DNA from: Bradyrhizobium japonicum USDA 6
GTDB taxonomy: Bacteria > Pseudomonadota > Alphaproteobacteria > Rhizobiales > Xanthobacteraceae
Assembly (NCBI RefSeq): GCF_000284375.1
Contig: NC_017249.1
Location: 1,590,001-1,654,000, forward strand
Direction: 5' to 3'
DNA: 64,000 bases
Shown: positions 49,354-58,565 of the stretch, in pieces
How positions within the stretch are numbered: position 1 is the first letter of the stretch
How the letters are laid out: every line of letters begins with the position of its first letter
Notes under the pieces: model-generated
Seen by the model: the letters and a program-made list of their open reading frames with translations, nothing else
Databases searched by the model: none
Told to the model about the DNA's origin: nothing
Translations under genes and position numbers: made by a program

Positions 49354-49538
49354 GGCGAGGCTCCGCAGGAGAGCGGTGGATAGTTTACATGAGAGAGCCA
49401 GCTGCCGGCAACTGAATCGGCGCGCGCCAGGAGGCGCGCCAAGAGTTGCGCTAAGCTTCGATCGTTGGGCAAGTTTCGAATTGCGCCGCGTTGGGGGGGC
49501 GCGTTCTACGTGTCTCCATAGATGTCCGAGGGGAATGA

Positions 49539-50000
49539 ATGCGGCAGATTCCGTTGGGAGCCAAGGGAACATCGACGTTGCGGGTGCAACCCGAACATCT
49601 TGCCAACCGTTTCAAGGACGCCCTGCTGCCGCAGGTGCTTGCGACGCCCGTGATGATTCTGGTCATGGAAAATGCCGCGCTCAATGCCATGAGACCGTAT
49701 TTTGACGCAGGCGAAAGCGCGGTTGGCACTGCAGTGGATGTAAAGCACTTCGCTGCCACGCCCGTAGGTCACGAGGTGCGCGCGACGGCAGAGGTCATTA
49801 ACGTCGAAGGAAGACGCGTTGACTTCAAGGTGTCGGCAAGCGACGACAAGGAGGAGATCGGCAGCGGAACCCACCAACGAATTGTGATCGATCTTGGTTC
49901 GTTCAACGAGCGCCTTGCCGAAAAGGGCACGTCGTTGCGCAACGGTGGGCCTGACAGCTTCCGGCACAAGGGGTTGCCGGCTGATCGCGGCGACGGGTAG
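49539..50000 (+). CDS. Hotdog-fold thioesterase, fluoroacetyl-CoA thioesterase (FlK)-like
   Basis: A 153-residue single hotdog domain. FlK's catalytic Thr, Glu and His correspond to ATPVMILVMENAAL (the T and E) and VKHFAATPVG (the H). The helix with VMENAALNAMRP is the family's hot-dog sausage. Fluoroacetate itself is unlikely; the family generally hydrolyses short acyl-CoA. GAGGGGAA precedes ATG 49539. A truncated tenA gene follows on the same strand. Confidence 0.85.
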   Translation: MRQIPLGAKGTSTLRVQPEHLANRFKDALLPQVLATPVMILVMENAALNAMRPYFDAGESAVGTAVDVKHFAATPVGHEVRATAEVINVEGRRVDFKVSASDDKEEIGSGTHQRIVIDLGSFNERLAEKGTSLRNGGPDSFRHKGLPADRGDG

Positions 50001-50078
50001 AGATCAGCCTCCATCCGGTTCGCAGCGCGCTATCGGTCGCGGGCCAAAGACGTTCATGGGACAGCAAGCCAAGCGAAA

Positions 50079-50303
50079 ATGATCGAAAAGATGGTGAGTT
50101 TCTTCGAGCGTCTCAAGACAGCAGCATCCGCCGAGTGGCGGGCCTACACGGAGCATCCCTTCACGAGCGGGTTGGCGGACGGCTCGCTCCCGGAAGCTGC
50201 GTTTCGTCACTACCTCGTTCAGGACTACCTGTTCCTTATCGAGTTTGCTCGCGCTTACGCGTTCAACGACACTCTGAGTCAATGTGGCGCCAGTTTCGAC
50301 TGA
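50079..50303 (+). pseudogene. tenA: 5' fragment of a TenA/thiaminase II gene
   Basis: The first about 60 codons are canonical TenA (FFERLKTAASAEWRAYTEHP, AAFRHYLVQDYLFLIEFARAYA), which in full is about 220 residues with a catalytic Cys and Glu further on. After FARAYA the reading becomes FNDTLSQCGASFD-stop, which is the antisense end of the class II aldolase gene. The gene is therefore cut at about 50262-50279 by a rearrangement. The product would lack the active site. Confidence 0.85.
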
Positions 50304-50992
50304 GGCATGGCGCGTGGAACATCACCGACGTCGTCAAGATCGGGCGCTTGGCCGTAGCCCATGCGTTTCATCTGTTCGTGGACCTGTGCCATTTCGGTCT
50401 CGCTGAGGCGCGGAGGTTCGCCGATCGCCAACGCGTGGACATACATCTTCGCCAGGGTCTCCACCTCCACGGCAAGCCAAAGCGCCTTTTCAAATGTCTG
50501 CGCCGTTACGATCAAGCCGTGATGGCCGAGCAAGCAGGCATTTCGTCCTTCGAGCGCATCGACGGCATAATCCGACAGCGATTGTGTGCCGAAGCAGGCA
50601 TAAGGCGAACAACGGATATCGTTGCCACCGGCGACCGCGACCATGTAGTGGAAGCAGGGAATGCCACGCTCGTGCACGGCGAGAATGGTGCTGAAGGTGG
50701 AATGCGTATGAAGCACGACGTTTATGTCGTCCCGCGCGCGCAGAATATCGCGATGAAAACGCCATTCTGAAGAAGGGCGATGGTTGCCCTGGTAATTCGC
50801 GGAAAAATCCATCGCGACAATGTCTTCTGGCCGCATACGCTCGTAGGGCAAGCTTGTCGGTGTGATTAGCATGCCGTTTGGAATCCGATGCGAAAGATTG
50901 CCGGAAGTCCCTTGGTTGAGACCGCTTCGGTTCATCTCCTTGCAGGTATCGACGATGCCCTGGCGGAGATCGGCATGATTGCGGTCTGTCAT
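50279..50992 (-). CDS. Class II aldolase (fuculose-phosphate aldolase/adducin family)
   Basis: A 237-residue zinc aldolase. Zinc and catalytic residues appear in TSGNLSHR, in VVLHTHSTFSTIL and in LLGHHGLIV. Members cleave L-fuculose-1-P, L-ribulose-5-P or related sugar phosphates. Its ATG overlaps the stop of the kinase frame (ATGA), so kinase and aldolase are coupled: phosphorylation then cleavage or epimerisation. It is the last gene of the sugar operon and ends in the tenA junction. Confidence 0.9.
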   Translation of the reverse strand: MTDRNHADLRQGIVDTCKEMNRSGLNQGTSGNLSHRIPNGMLITPTSLPYERMRPEDIVAMDFSANYQGNHRPSSEWRFHRDILRARDDINVVLHTHSTFSTILAVHERGIPCFHYMVAVAGGNDIRCSPYACFGTQSLSDYAVDALEGRNACLLGHHGLIVTAQTFEKALWLAVEVETLAKMYVHALAIGEPPRLSETEMAQVHEQMKRMGYGQAPDLDDVGDVPRAMPQSKLAPH

Positions 50993-52403
50993 GATGGGCG
51001 CTCCGAGAAGGAAATCCAGGATTGATAGGCGGCGGAAAGGGTGCGTTTGCACTCATCCTCGCCGAGCGGCGTGACAGCTTCAAGCACCACGCTCGAAACC
51101 GGAATCGTACGCGAAAATCTCCGCCACAGCAGCGCCGCGCCGAGCGCCGTTCCATCCCGAGATTGGCTCACCGAGACGCTCTGCGATGGCCGCAACGCGG
51201 CCAGAGCGCGCGCGAAGGGCAGGTTGGCGGCGAAGCCACCGTCGATGACGATGTGTTTCGAGCTGCCAAGCGCATCTAGACAGCGGTTTGCGCTGAATGC
51301 GGCGTAAAGAACTGCCAACCCCGCCATTCGGCTGGCGTCTCGGGCCGCGGTCCGATAATGCGTCCGCGGTGAGCTGCACCGGGGAACAGTCCATCATCCC
51401 CAACGAAGGAGGGGAGTGCCAAGGTTCCAAGGGCCAGTAGACTCGGCAATGCGGTGAGGACGGCTGCATCAGAAGCGTCGTGGTCTCCGCTGATCAAGTC
51501 GTATTCGCGGCCTGTCGCGATCAGCGTGGAGGGTACGTTCTCGCCGTCGACATCGATATTGAGCACCATGCCGCGTGTGGCGTCGAGCTTGTCTAGCGCG
51601 AGGCCGCGCTGAAAGCCGATCATCCAGGTGCCTGTTGATAGGATCGAGGTATCGGCCATGCCGGCGGCCTTGTAGCGGAACAGGTTGGCGTTGGAATCAT
51701 GCACGCCGCAGAGGATTTCGGTCGAGCGCGCCAGGCCGGTACGCTTGGCTACAGCCTCCGAAACCCTCCCTAGCACCGCACCGGCGGATGCCCGCTCCGG
51801 CAGAAGACGGTCCCAGCCGCGCTTGCGCATCAGGGAGGAAGGCTGATGGTGGAAAAGGTCCCAGATATGGCTCTGAGCCGCGAGCTGTGAAATTTCACTT
51901 GCAGCACACCCGCCGAGCCGCAAGGCGAAATACTGCGCAGTCGTAAGATAGGTTTTCGCGCGGGCGAATTCGGCGGGATATGCGCTCTCCTGCCAGAGCA
52001 ATTGCTTGCCGAGCCGCATCGCGCCGCTGCTACCGCAAAACACTTCATCATAGGCAGGCGCAATCCGGGCGTAGGCCTGGTCGATCTCAGGCGGCGAGAC
52101 CGCATCATAGTCCATCATCGGCAGCACTGGCTCGTCACCTTCGACAAGAACGGCGCCACACCCATGCGCGGTCGCGATCACCGCGCCGATGGTGTGGCGT
52201 TGCGTCACCACGGCCAAGGTGTCGAGGAACCACTCTTCCAGCCCCGGAAGATCATAGGCGAGGTATGGCCCTGCCGTGGTCGGCACATTCGGGATCGAAA
52301 GTGTTTCGAGCGGCCAGCCGTCCTCACTCGCGACCAGCAGTTTCAGATTCGTCTTGCCAATGTCGAGAACCGCGATCCGGGGAGAGGCTTCCGATCTTGT
52401 CAT
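50989..52403 (-). pseudogene. FGGY-family carbohydrate kinase interrupted by a frameshift
   Basis: The 5' frame (52403 to 51276, 375 codons) has the ATPase opening VLDIGKTNLKLLVAS and the FGGY core CGVHDSNANLFRYKA, STGTWMIGF. It leaves frame at about 51324-51328. The rest continues in another frame (MAGLAVLYAAFSANRC, IDGGFAANLPFARALA, QSRDGTALGAALL) to a stop at 50989 that overlaps the aldolase start. One missing A in GAATGG would restore a full-length kinase of about 470 residues. Either a real mutation or a sequencing slip; without the C-terminal domain the kinase should be inactive. Substrate is probably a ketose or polyol. Confidence 0.85.
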
Positions 52404-52409
52404 CGTTGT

Positions 52410-53417
52410 CTACCGGGGCGCTTTGCCGCCCAGATGAGGAACCGCGGCAACGGCAATCAGGATGCCACCCCAGATCGCCAGAGTGAGGAACTGGCTGAGA
52501 TTGAGAAGGTTGAACGCCGAGGAGATCACCTGAAGGATTATCAGCGCAAGCAGCAATCCGCCGACTTTGCCAAAGCCGCCAAATGGATCGACGCCACCGA
52601 GCACTGCTGCAAGAATGGTGACGAGCAGATAGCTCTCGCCATATGCCGCGTTGGCTGAATTGAAACGTGCCAGCATGACGACCGCTGCGACACCGGCGAG
52701 CAGGCTCGAGAGGACATATAGCTTGAGCAGGACGGCGCGGGTATCGACGCCGGAGTAGCGGGTTGCCTTCTCGTTCGAGCCGATCATGTAAATCCTTGCC
52801 CCGAAGGGCGTTGCGTTTAGCATGAGCGCGACGGGCAACGCACAGAGCGCCAGCACGATCAGGGCAAAAGGCACCCCGAGAACCGTTCCATTGCCGATGA
52901 AAACAATGGGCTCCGGAAATCCGGAGATGACATTGCCGCGCGTCAGGCCGATCGCGAGTCCCTTGCAGAGTGTCATGGTGCCGAGGGTTGCGAGGATCGG
53001 TGAAACGCCGAGGTAGGCGATGACAAATCCGTTGACAAGGCCGACCAGTGCCGCGACGGCAAACCCTGCCGCAATCGCCATCACCTGTACGCCGGCCCAG
53101 GCAATGCCCTGAGTGCCCGGAATGTAGTGCGTCAGCAGGAAGGCAATGGTCAGCCCAGAGAGATTAGCGGTGGCGATGATGGAAAGGTTGAGGCCGCCGG
53201 ATAACAAGGCCAGCATCATCGCAAGCGAAAGGATGCCGAGCTCCGGCATCTGGAAGGCCATCGATTGCAGCGTGTTGACGGAGAAAAACCGGTCGCCGAT
53301 GGTAACGGCGAACACCAACCAGAGCGCGACCAACAACAGGATGAGGGTTGCGATCGTCCCGCTGCCGGCCAAACGGATCAGGCGTCCGCGAAGCGCGAAG
53401 GTGGACGCATTTCTCAT
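52410..53417 (-). CDS. Sugar ABC transporter permease, RbsC-like (second)
   Basis: A 335-residue integral membrane protein with about nine to ten hydrophobic helices. The family loop is seen at NAAYGESYLLVTILAAVLGGVDPFGGFGKVGG. It starts by ATGA overlap with the preceding permease and ends six bases before the kinase start. Two different permease genes in one operon suggest a heterodimer, as in AI-2 (LsrC/D) type transporters. The start at 53417 is chosen; the longer frame overlaps the other permease. Confidence 0.9.
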   Translation of the reverse strand: MRNASTFALRGRLIRLAGSGTIATLILLLVALWLVFAVTIGDRFFSVNTLQSMAFQMPELGILSLAMMLALLSGGLNLSIIATANLSGLTIAFLLTHYIPGTQGIAWAGVQVMAIAAGFAVAALVGLVNGFVIAYLGVSPILATLGTMTLCKGLAIGLTRGNVISGFPEPIVFIGNGTVLGVPFALIVLALCALPVALMLNATPFGARIYMIGSNEKATRYSGVDTRAVLLKLYVLSSLLAGVAAVVMLARFNSANAAYGESYLLVTILAAVLGGVDPFGGFGKVGGLLLALIILQVISSAFNLLNLSQFLTLAIWGGILIAVAAVPHLGGKAPR

Positions 53418-54418
53418 GGCCGCGCGCTCCGGGTCCGCCGTTCTCGCTGCGACCAGGCTGTCGCCGAGACCGAGATCAGAATGACCAACCCGACAAAAAA
53501 TGGCGACCAATAGGACGAAACGCCCAGCAAAATGATTCCATTCTGCAGGATAGCGAGCAGTGCCAACCCCAGAAACGTGCCGAGAACGGTGCCGACGCCG
53601 CCCATCAGGCTGGCGCCGCCGAGCACGACGGCCGCAACCACATCGAGCTCCTTGCCCACCAGCACCGTCGGAGCTACGGACTGTGCAAGCTGCGCCTGGA
53701 CCAGCGAGGCGATACCGGCCATGACCCCCATGTAGCAATAGACCAGCATGTTGAGGCCGAAGACATGGAAGCCGAGTCGCTGCGCGGCATCGGTATTGCC
53801 GCCCATGGCGTAGATCTGACGACCGATATTGCTACGATTGAGCAGGAGCCAGGTGAAGAGAAATGAGAGCCCGAGCGCGAGGATCTGCAGGTTGACGCCG
53901 TAGGACGTATCCTTGCCCCAATCGAACTCGAACCAGAATATCCCGGTCGCGAACCAGTCGGGTAACGAATAGATGTATTTACCGCCCGTGAAGAAAATCA
54001 GCAGCCCATAGAAAATGTTCAAGGTTGCGACGGACACGATGATTGATGGTATCCGAAGCTTCTGGATGAAGATCGCGTTGAGGGCGCCGAGCGCACCGCC
54101 AATGCCGATCGCGATCGCAAAAACGCAGATCCAGTTCGCGCCGTATGCGTTCGCCACCGTAAGCGTGACATATTGCGCCACCGATGCCGTCGCCGTGAAG
54201 GAAATGTCGATTCCGCCGGCGATCAGCACCACGAGCAGCCCGAGGGCGAGGATGCCTACGAATGCATAGGAGGTCAGCAGGTCGAACAGATTCTGCATGG
54301 TCAGGAACTGGCCGTTCGCCGCGCCCAGGCTGGCGCAGAGCACGAGGATCACGATCAACAGCCAGAACTCGTGGCTGCGCCGAAACCTGCCAAATGAAGC
54401 AAACCGCGATTTAGGCAT
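53414..54418 (-). CDS. Sugar ABC transporter permease, RbsC-like (first)
   Basis: A 334-residue membrane protein, homologous in layout to the other permease: LLVVLIAGGIDISFTATASVA in the N-terminal half and VLVGKELDVVAAVVLGGASLMGGVGTVLG in the ABC-facing loop. It starts inside the end of the ATPase gene (8-base overlap) with AGGCGG upstream. With its partner it forms the channel of a carbohydrate importer. Confidence 0.9.
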   Translation of the reverse strand: MPKSRFASFGRFRRSHEFWLLIVILVLCASLGAANGQFLTMQNLFDLLTSYAFVGILALGLLVVLIAGGIDISFTATASVAQYVTLTVANAYGANWICVFAIAIGIGGALGALNAIFIQKLRIPSIIVSVATLNIFYGLLIFFTGGKYIYSLPDWFATGIFWFEFDWGKDTSYGVNLQILALGLSFLFTWLLLNRSNIGRQIYAMGGNTDAAQRLGFHVFGLNMLVYCYMGVMAGIASLVQAQLAQSVAPTVLVGKELDVVAAVVLGGASLMGGVGTVLGTFLGLALLAILQNGIILLGVSSYWSPFFVGLVILISVSATAWSQRERRTRSARP

Positions 54419-55895
54419 TGACCGCCTGCCGAAGCGCATCTTCGGAGGTGTCTGCGGCCATCACGTCGGCGGTCAAACGCCCTTCGCGCATCACCAGCAC
54501 GCGATGGCTGTGATAAAGCACCTCGGGGATTTCGTCTGATATCATCAGCACTGCGACGCCCTCGCGGGCCAGCCGCCGGATGATCTCATAAATCCCATCC
54601 TTGGCGCGGATGTCGACACCGACCGTTGGGCTATCAAGGATAAGCACTCGTGGGTTGGTCGCCATCCATTTGGCGAGCACGATCCGCTGCTGATTGCCGC
54701 CGGAGAGCGTCTTGACCGCGTTGTTGGGGTCAGAGACCTTGATTCCGAGTTCGGCGACCCACCGCGCAACATGGCTTTGCCGCGCGCGCGCGCCAATCAG
54801 GCCGAACGCGCCAGCGAGACGTTCCAACACAGTCAGCGTGACGTTCGACGTGATCGACTGGTCAAGGATGAGGCCAAGTGTAAGCCTGTCTTCAGATACG
54901 TAGGCGATGCCTCGACGGATCGCGTCTGCATTCGTGTTCAGCGCGATGCGGTGGCCGTCAAGCGCCATGGTGCCTCGATCGGGTGGGTTCATGCCGAACA
55001 GCGACAGTGCGAGCTCGGTTCGGCCCGATCCAAGCAATCCGGTAAGCCCCACGACTTCTCCGGCGCGCAATTGCAAGCTCACATCGTCGTAGTCACCATC
55101 GCGGCCAAGGCCCTGGACTTCGAGGACAACCGCACCCACGGCAAGGTCGGGCACCTGTTTCTGATACTCGAAAGCCTTTCCGGTCATCAGGTGACTGAGT
55201 TTGGTGCCGTTGATGGTCGCTGCGGCAAAGGTGCCTACCTTGGCGCCGTCCCGCAACACCGTCACGCGTTCGGCAATCTCAAGCACCTCGTCGAGGCGAT
55301 GGCTCACGAATACGACGCAGATACCGCTTCTTTTCAGGTCGCTGACGAGCTTGATCAAGGTGTTGACCTCGTGGCGGGTCAGCGACGCCGTCGGCTCATC
55401 CATGATGAGAAGTTTGGCATCCGCCGCCAGGGCCCGGCAGATCGCGATCAGCTGGCGTCCGGCAATGCTGAGTTCGGAGACTTTTGTTTCTGGATCGACC
55501 TCAATGCCGACCTTCGCCATTGTAGCCATGGCGATGGCCCGCATAGAGGACCAGTTCACCGTGTGGACGCCGCCAAGATGGTGCGCCATGGCAATGTTCT
55601 CGACGACGGTGAGGTTGGAGAATAGCGATAGATCCTGATAGATGACCTGAATGCCGCAATGGGTGGAGTAGACCGGGCTTAGTTTTGGGTACTCCCTGCC
55701 GGAAATGAAGATCCGGCCTCCTGGCTCCGGCGCCTCGACGCCGGAAATGATCTTGATCAGCGTGGACTTGCCGGATCCGTTTTCGCCGACAAGGCAATGC
55801 ACCTCTCCGACCTCCAGCGTCAGATCAACGTCGCGAAGCGCATGCACGCCGCCGAAACGTTTTGATATGCCGGACATCTCCAGGAAAGTCGTCAA
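54411..55895 (-). CDS. Sugar ABC transporter ATPase, RbsA/MglA-like
   Basis: A 494-residue protein with two fused nucleotide-binding domains. The first has Walker A GENGSGKSTLIK (residues 38-49), LSIAGRQL signature and Walker B LLIMDEPTASLT. The second has the degenerate Walker A GLLGSGRTE and an intact LSGGNQQRIVLAKWM signature, as usual for CUT2 importers. It drives uptake through the two downstream permeases. It lies 112 bases after the binding-protein gene, across a strong hairpin. Confidence 0.93.
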   Translation of the reverse strand: MTTFLEMSGISKRFGGVHALRDVDLTLEVGEVHCLVGENGSGKSTLIKIISGVEAPEPGGRIFISGREYPKLSPVYSTHCGIQVIYQDLSLFSNLTVVENIAMAHHLGGVHTVNWSSMRAIAMATMAKVGIEVDPETKVSELSIAGRQLIAICRALAADAKLLIMDEPTASLTRHEVNTLIKLVSDLKRSGICVVFVSHRLDEVLEIAERVTVLRDGAKVGTFAAATINGTKLSHLMTGKAFEYQKQVPDLAVGAVVLEVQGLGRDGDYDDVSLQLRAGEVVGLTGLLGSGRTELALSLFGMNPPDRGTMALDGHRIALNTNADAIRRGIAYVSEDRLTLGLILDQSITSNVTLTVLERLAGAFGLIGARARQSHVARWVAELGIKVSDPNNAVKTLSGGNQQRIVLAKWMATNPRVLILDSPTVGVDIRAKDGIYEIIRRLAREGVAVLMISDEIPEVLYHSHRVLVMREGRLTADVMAADTSEDALRQAVNA

Positions 55896-55947
55896 GGCTT
55901 CGTCCTGTAATGGGACCGCTCGTCAAGCGATCGCCTCGACGAGGATC

Positions 55948-55975
55948 GCATTCCCGGCCGGAAAGCCGGGAATGC
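55948..55975 (-). other. Intercistronic stem-loop between binding-protein and ATPase genes
   Basis: Eleven-bp perfect stem GCATTCCCGGC / GCCGGGAATGC with loop CGGAAA and no T-run. In ABC operons such hairpins protect the upstream message, giving excess binding protein over membrane parts. The arms share GCATTCC/GGAATGC with the palindrome upstream of the LysR gene (58412-58432). Confidence 0.7.
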
Positions 55976-56007
55976 AGCGCGACGAGGCGGCTGGGACCGG
56001 TGTAGTT

Positions 56008-57009
56008 CTAGAGTCCTCCGGCGATCAGTCCGTCGATGGTTTCTTTGTTGATCCGCATGATCTTGTCGACCTTGATCTGCTTGCCGGCCACATCGACCGC
56101 AGCCTTGCCGAGGCCGGGAACATCGACGCCATCCGTGATTGGCTTGCCATCAAGCACGAGCTTGGCAACTGCAACCATGGCGTAACCTGCATCGGTGGGA
56201 TTCCACAGGAAACCCTCGCGGATGGTATCATCCGCGATGAGCGATTTCGCCTGGCTCGGCAGCACGGTGCCGACCACGGCGATTTTCTTGCCAAGGCGTT
56301 GCTGACGCACCGCATTGCCGGCCCCGATCGGCCCATTCGAGCCGAAGCCGAGAATGCCGCGCAGGTTCGGATAGGCCTTGATCACGTCAAGAGTCGTGCG
56401 CTGGCTGGTATCGATCTCGTCGGCGCCGGGGAAACGGTCGGCGACGAGCTTCATTTTCGGGAAATTCTTCTGCTGATAGGCAATCGCGGCGTCGGCCCAT
56501 TTGTTGTGAAGCGGCGTCGTCAACGTCCCGACATAAACCACGTAATCGCCTTCGCCGCCCATGTCCTTGGCGAGACGCTCCATCTGCACTTCACCGAAGC
56601 GAACGGAATCGATCAATTCGACATTCCAGTCACGGCCTTCTTGTTCGGGGCCCTCATGGGTGATGACTTTGATGCCGGCCGCCTGGGCGCGCTTGAGCAC
56701 CGGCTCGCACACTTTGACGTCCAGCGGCACCAAGCCGATCACGTTGACCTTTTTGGCAATCAGGTCATCGAGCAGCTTTACCTGTTGTGCCGGATCGACG
56801 TTCGCCGGTCCAACCATGGTGGCATTGATGCTGAAGTCCTTGGCGCCCTTCTGGATTCCCTTTTCAAGAGCGTTGAACCACGGAATGCCGGCGATCTTCA
56901 CGACCGTGACCATTTCCTTTTGAGCCTGCGCAAAAGCAAACCCCGGAAAGCCGGTACCGGCGATCGCCGCCGCACCACCAAGCATTTTGAGTGTCTGGCG
57001 TCTGTCCAT
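56008..57009 (-). CDS. Sugar ABC transporter substrate-binding protein, RbsB-like
   Basis: A 333-residue periplasmic-binding protein, type I fold. It has an arginine-pair signal (MDRRQTLKMLGGAAAIAGTG, cleavage near FAFAQ), possibly Tat-dependent. Typical segments are DPAQQVKLLDDLIAKKVNVIGLVP, HEGPEQEGRDWNVELID (binding cleft) and GILGFGSNGPIGAGNAV. Similar to rhamnose/AI-2/erythritol-type receptors; ligand not determinable. GGAGGG four bases before ATG 57009 rejects an earlier start. First gene of the minus-strand operon. Confidence 0.9.
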   Translation of the reverse strand: MDRRQTLKMLGGAAAIAGTGFPGFAFAQAQKEMVTVVKIAGIPWFNALEKGIQKGAKDFSINATMVGPANVDPAQQVKLLDDLIAKKVNVIGLVPLDVKVCEPVLKRAQAAGIKVITHEGPEQEGRDWNVELIDSVRFGEVQMERLAKDMGGEGDYVVYVGTLTTPLHNKWADAAIAYQQKNFPKMKLVADRFPGADEIDTSQRTTLDVIKAYPNLRGILGFGSNGPIGAGNAVRQQRLGKKIAVVGTVLPSQAKSLIADDTIREGFLWNPTDAGYAMVAVAKLVLDGKPITDGVDVPGLGKAAVDVAGKQIKVDKIMRINKETIDGLIAGGL

Positions 57010-57458
57010 TGTTCCCTCCCAGGAAGCTATTTTAGCCTCCGCTCCTTTACCCGGCACTCGCCTGGCGGAGCAGTTGGCTTCATTCTTGATTGGCGGCGAA
57101 AATTTCACCTCCAGCCTCAGGACTTGCGTGGGGATTAGAGACCAACGCTACGAAAGGTGTCAAGCAAGTGACATGTCAACCAGCCCCGCCTGCGGCGATG
57201 TCCGGGCATGGCCATGGCCGACCCGCAGCTAGCAACCGCCAAAGTCTGCCCTCACGAAGAGAGCGGACCAAATCCTTACAAACGTAGGCAGATCACGACC
57301 GGCGGAAGTCTTTGGAGGAGGTTGTTGCGGTCTCCTGGCTCAGCGAAGCTGGGCCGGAGAACAAAGCAATGCTTCGAAGGCAAAAGGGCAGATCGCACGC
57401 GCATGTTGGTGTAGATTGCGACGGGCTGTCGAATGCGCATTTGCAACGCGCGAAGCCC
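57010..57458 (-). promoter_or_regulatory. 450-bp intergenic region with a sigma-70-type promoter for the sugar operon
   Basis: On the minus strand TTGACA (57158-57163), 18 bases, TCTAAT (57134-57139) fits the sigma-70 consensus well and leaves a 120-base leader before the binding-protein gene. A second TTGACA (57174-57179) overlaps a GACATGTC palindrome, a possible operator. The rest (57180-57458) shows no gene. Confidence 0.6.
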
Positions 57459-58388
57459 TCAAGCCAGCCTAGCTCCAAGCCACTGACCGCCAGTCACCAA
57501 TTCCCGGGCAGCCTCTTCCACTACTGCCACCACGGTGGCTGCTGCTGGAGATAAGGCTGCTCCCGCCGCCTGGCACAACACAATGGTACGATGGCAGCCG
57601 CCCTCCGCGAAGGGCCTCGCCCGAATACGGCCCTGCTCGGCATCCATGCGAATGCACCCGCCTGGTAGCAGCGAGACGCCAAGCCCGGCCTGTACACATT
57701 GCGTGATCAGGGCGATGGCATCGACTTCGTGTTTGACGTTGAGCGGCAGGGAGCGGGCGCGAAAATGTCCTTCAGCCGTATGGCGCAGCCCATTGCCGAC
57801 CGAAGGAAGGATAAATTCGTGCGCTGAAGCATCCATGAAGGAAATATGGGTCTGACGGGCACTCAGGTCGGCTGAGGTCGGTCCGACAAAGAGAAGCTCC
57901 TCTTTCAGAAGTTGCTGGCAGTGCAGGCCCGATGCTGAGCGCGGTTCTGCCATTACGGCGAAATCCAACTTTCCCGCTCGGATATCATTAACCAGCAAAT
58001 GGGTGTGCTCTTGCTTCAGCTCCAGGCGAACATCGGGATAGCGCGCCGTAGTGAGCTGCAACAGTGGCAAGGCGAGCACCGTCATCAAGCTGTGCGGTAG
58101 CCCGACGGTCACTACACCCGACGGTCGTTCGATCGATTTGCGTACATCGTGCCGGGCCCGATCGAGTTGCTTAAAGACAATCTGACAGTGCTCGTAGAGC
58201 CTGGCCCCTGCTTCCGTCATAGCAACACCCTTGGCCGAGCGTTGCAAAAGCACTGCACCTAGTTCTTGTTCGAGCGACTGGATGCTCTTGGTCAAGGCAG
58301 GCTGGGCTACGTGAAGACTCGCAGCCGCTTTGCTGATGCTTTTGGCCTCGACGACGTCGACAAAATATCGAAGCTTGCGAAGGTCCAT
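57459..58388 (-). CDS. LysR-family transcriptional regulator
   Basis: This encodes 309 residues. The winged helix is at 1-60 (MDLRKLRYFVDVVEAKSISKAA, LHVAQPALTKSIQSLEQELG); the remainder is the periplasmic-binding-like effector domain of the CbbR/CysB type (GVVTVGLPHSL, AGLGVSLLPGG). It is divergent from the CitE-like operon, the classical LysR arrangement, so it probably activates 58566 onward. It could also act on the sugar operon behind it. A palindrome lies 24 bases upstream of its start. ATG 58388 is chosen by family alignment. Confidence 0.9.
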   Translation of the reverse strand: MDLRKLRYFVDVVEAKSISKAAASLHVAQPALTKSIQSLEQELGAVLLQRSAKGVAMTEAGARLYEHCQIVFKQLDRARHDVRKSIERPSGVVTVGLPHSLMTVLALPLLQLTTARYPDVRLELKQEHTHLLVNDIRAGKLDFAVMAEPRSASGLHCQQLLKEELLFVGPTSADLSARQTHISFMDASAHEFILPSVGNGLRHTAEGHFRARSLPLNVKHEVDAIALITQCVQAGLGVSLLPGGCIRMDAEQGRIRARPFAEGGCHRTIVLCQAAGAALSPAAATVVAVVEEAARELVTGGQWLGARLA

Positions 58389-58411
58389 GACTGCACGTTT
58401 TGATTGTTTAT

Positions 58412-58432
58412 GGCATTCCCTGCAGGAATGCC
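58412..58432. promoter_or_regulatory. Probable LysR-region operator
   Basis: GGCATTCC-CTGCA-GGAATGCC, perfect 8-bp arms, in the divergent region between the LysR gene and the CitE-like operon. Assignment by position. Confidence 0.6.
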
Positions 58433-58565
58433 CCTCTAACAACATTATATTTGCCGAACAAGCAATCTAGGGATGGAATGACGCAGCTTTCCGGAAAAGC
58501 CAACGCGAAAACGGGGGCTCGCTGGACGGCGAGGTATAACCCGCTCTCATAGGTAGGTCGTGGCG

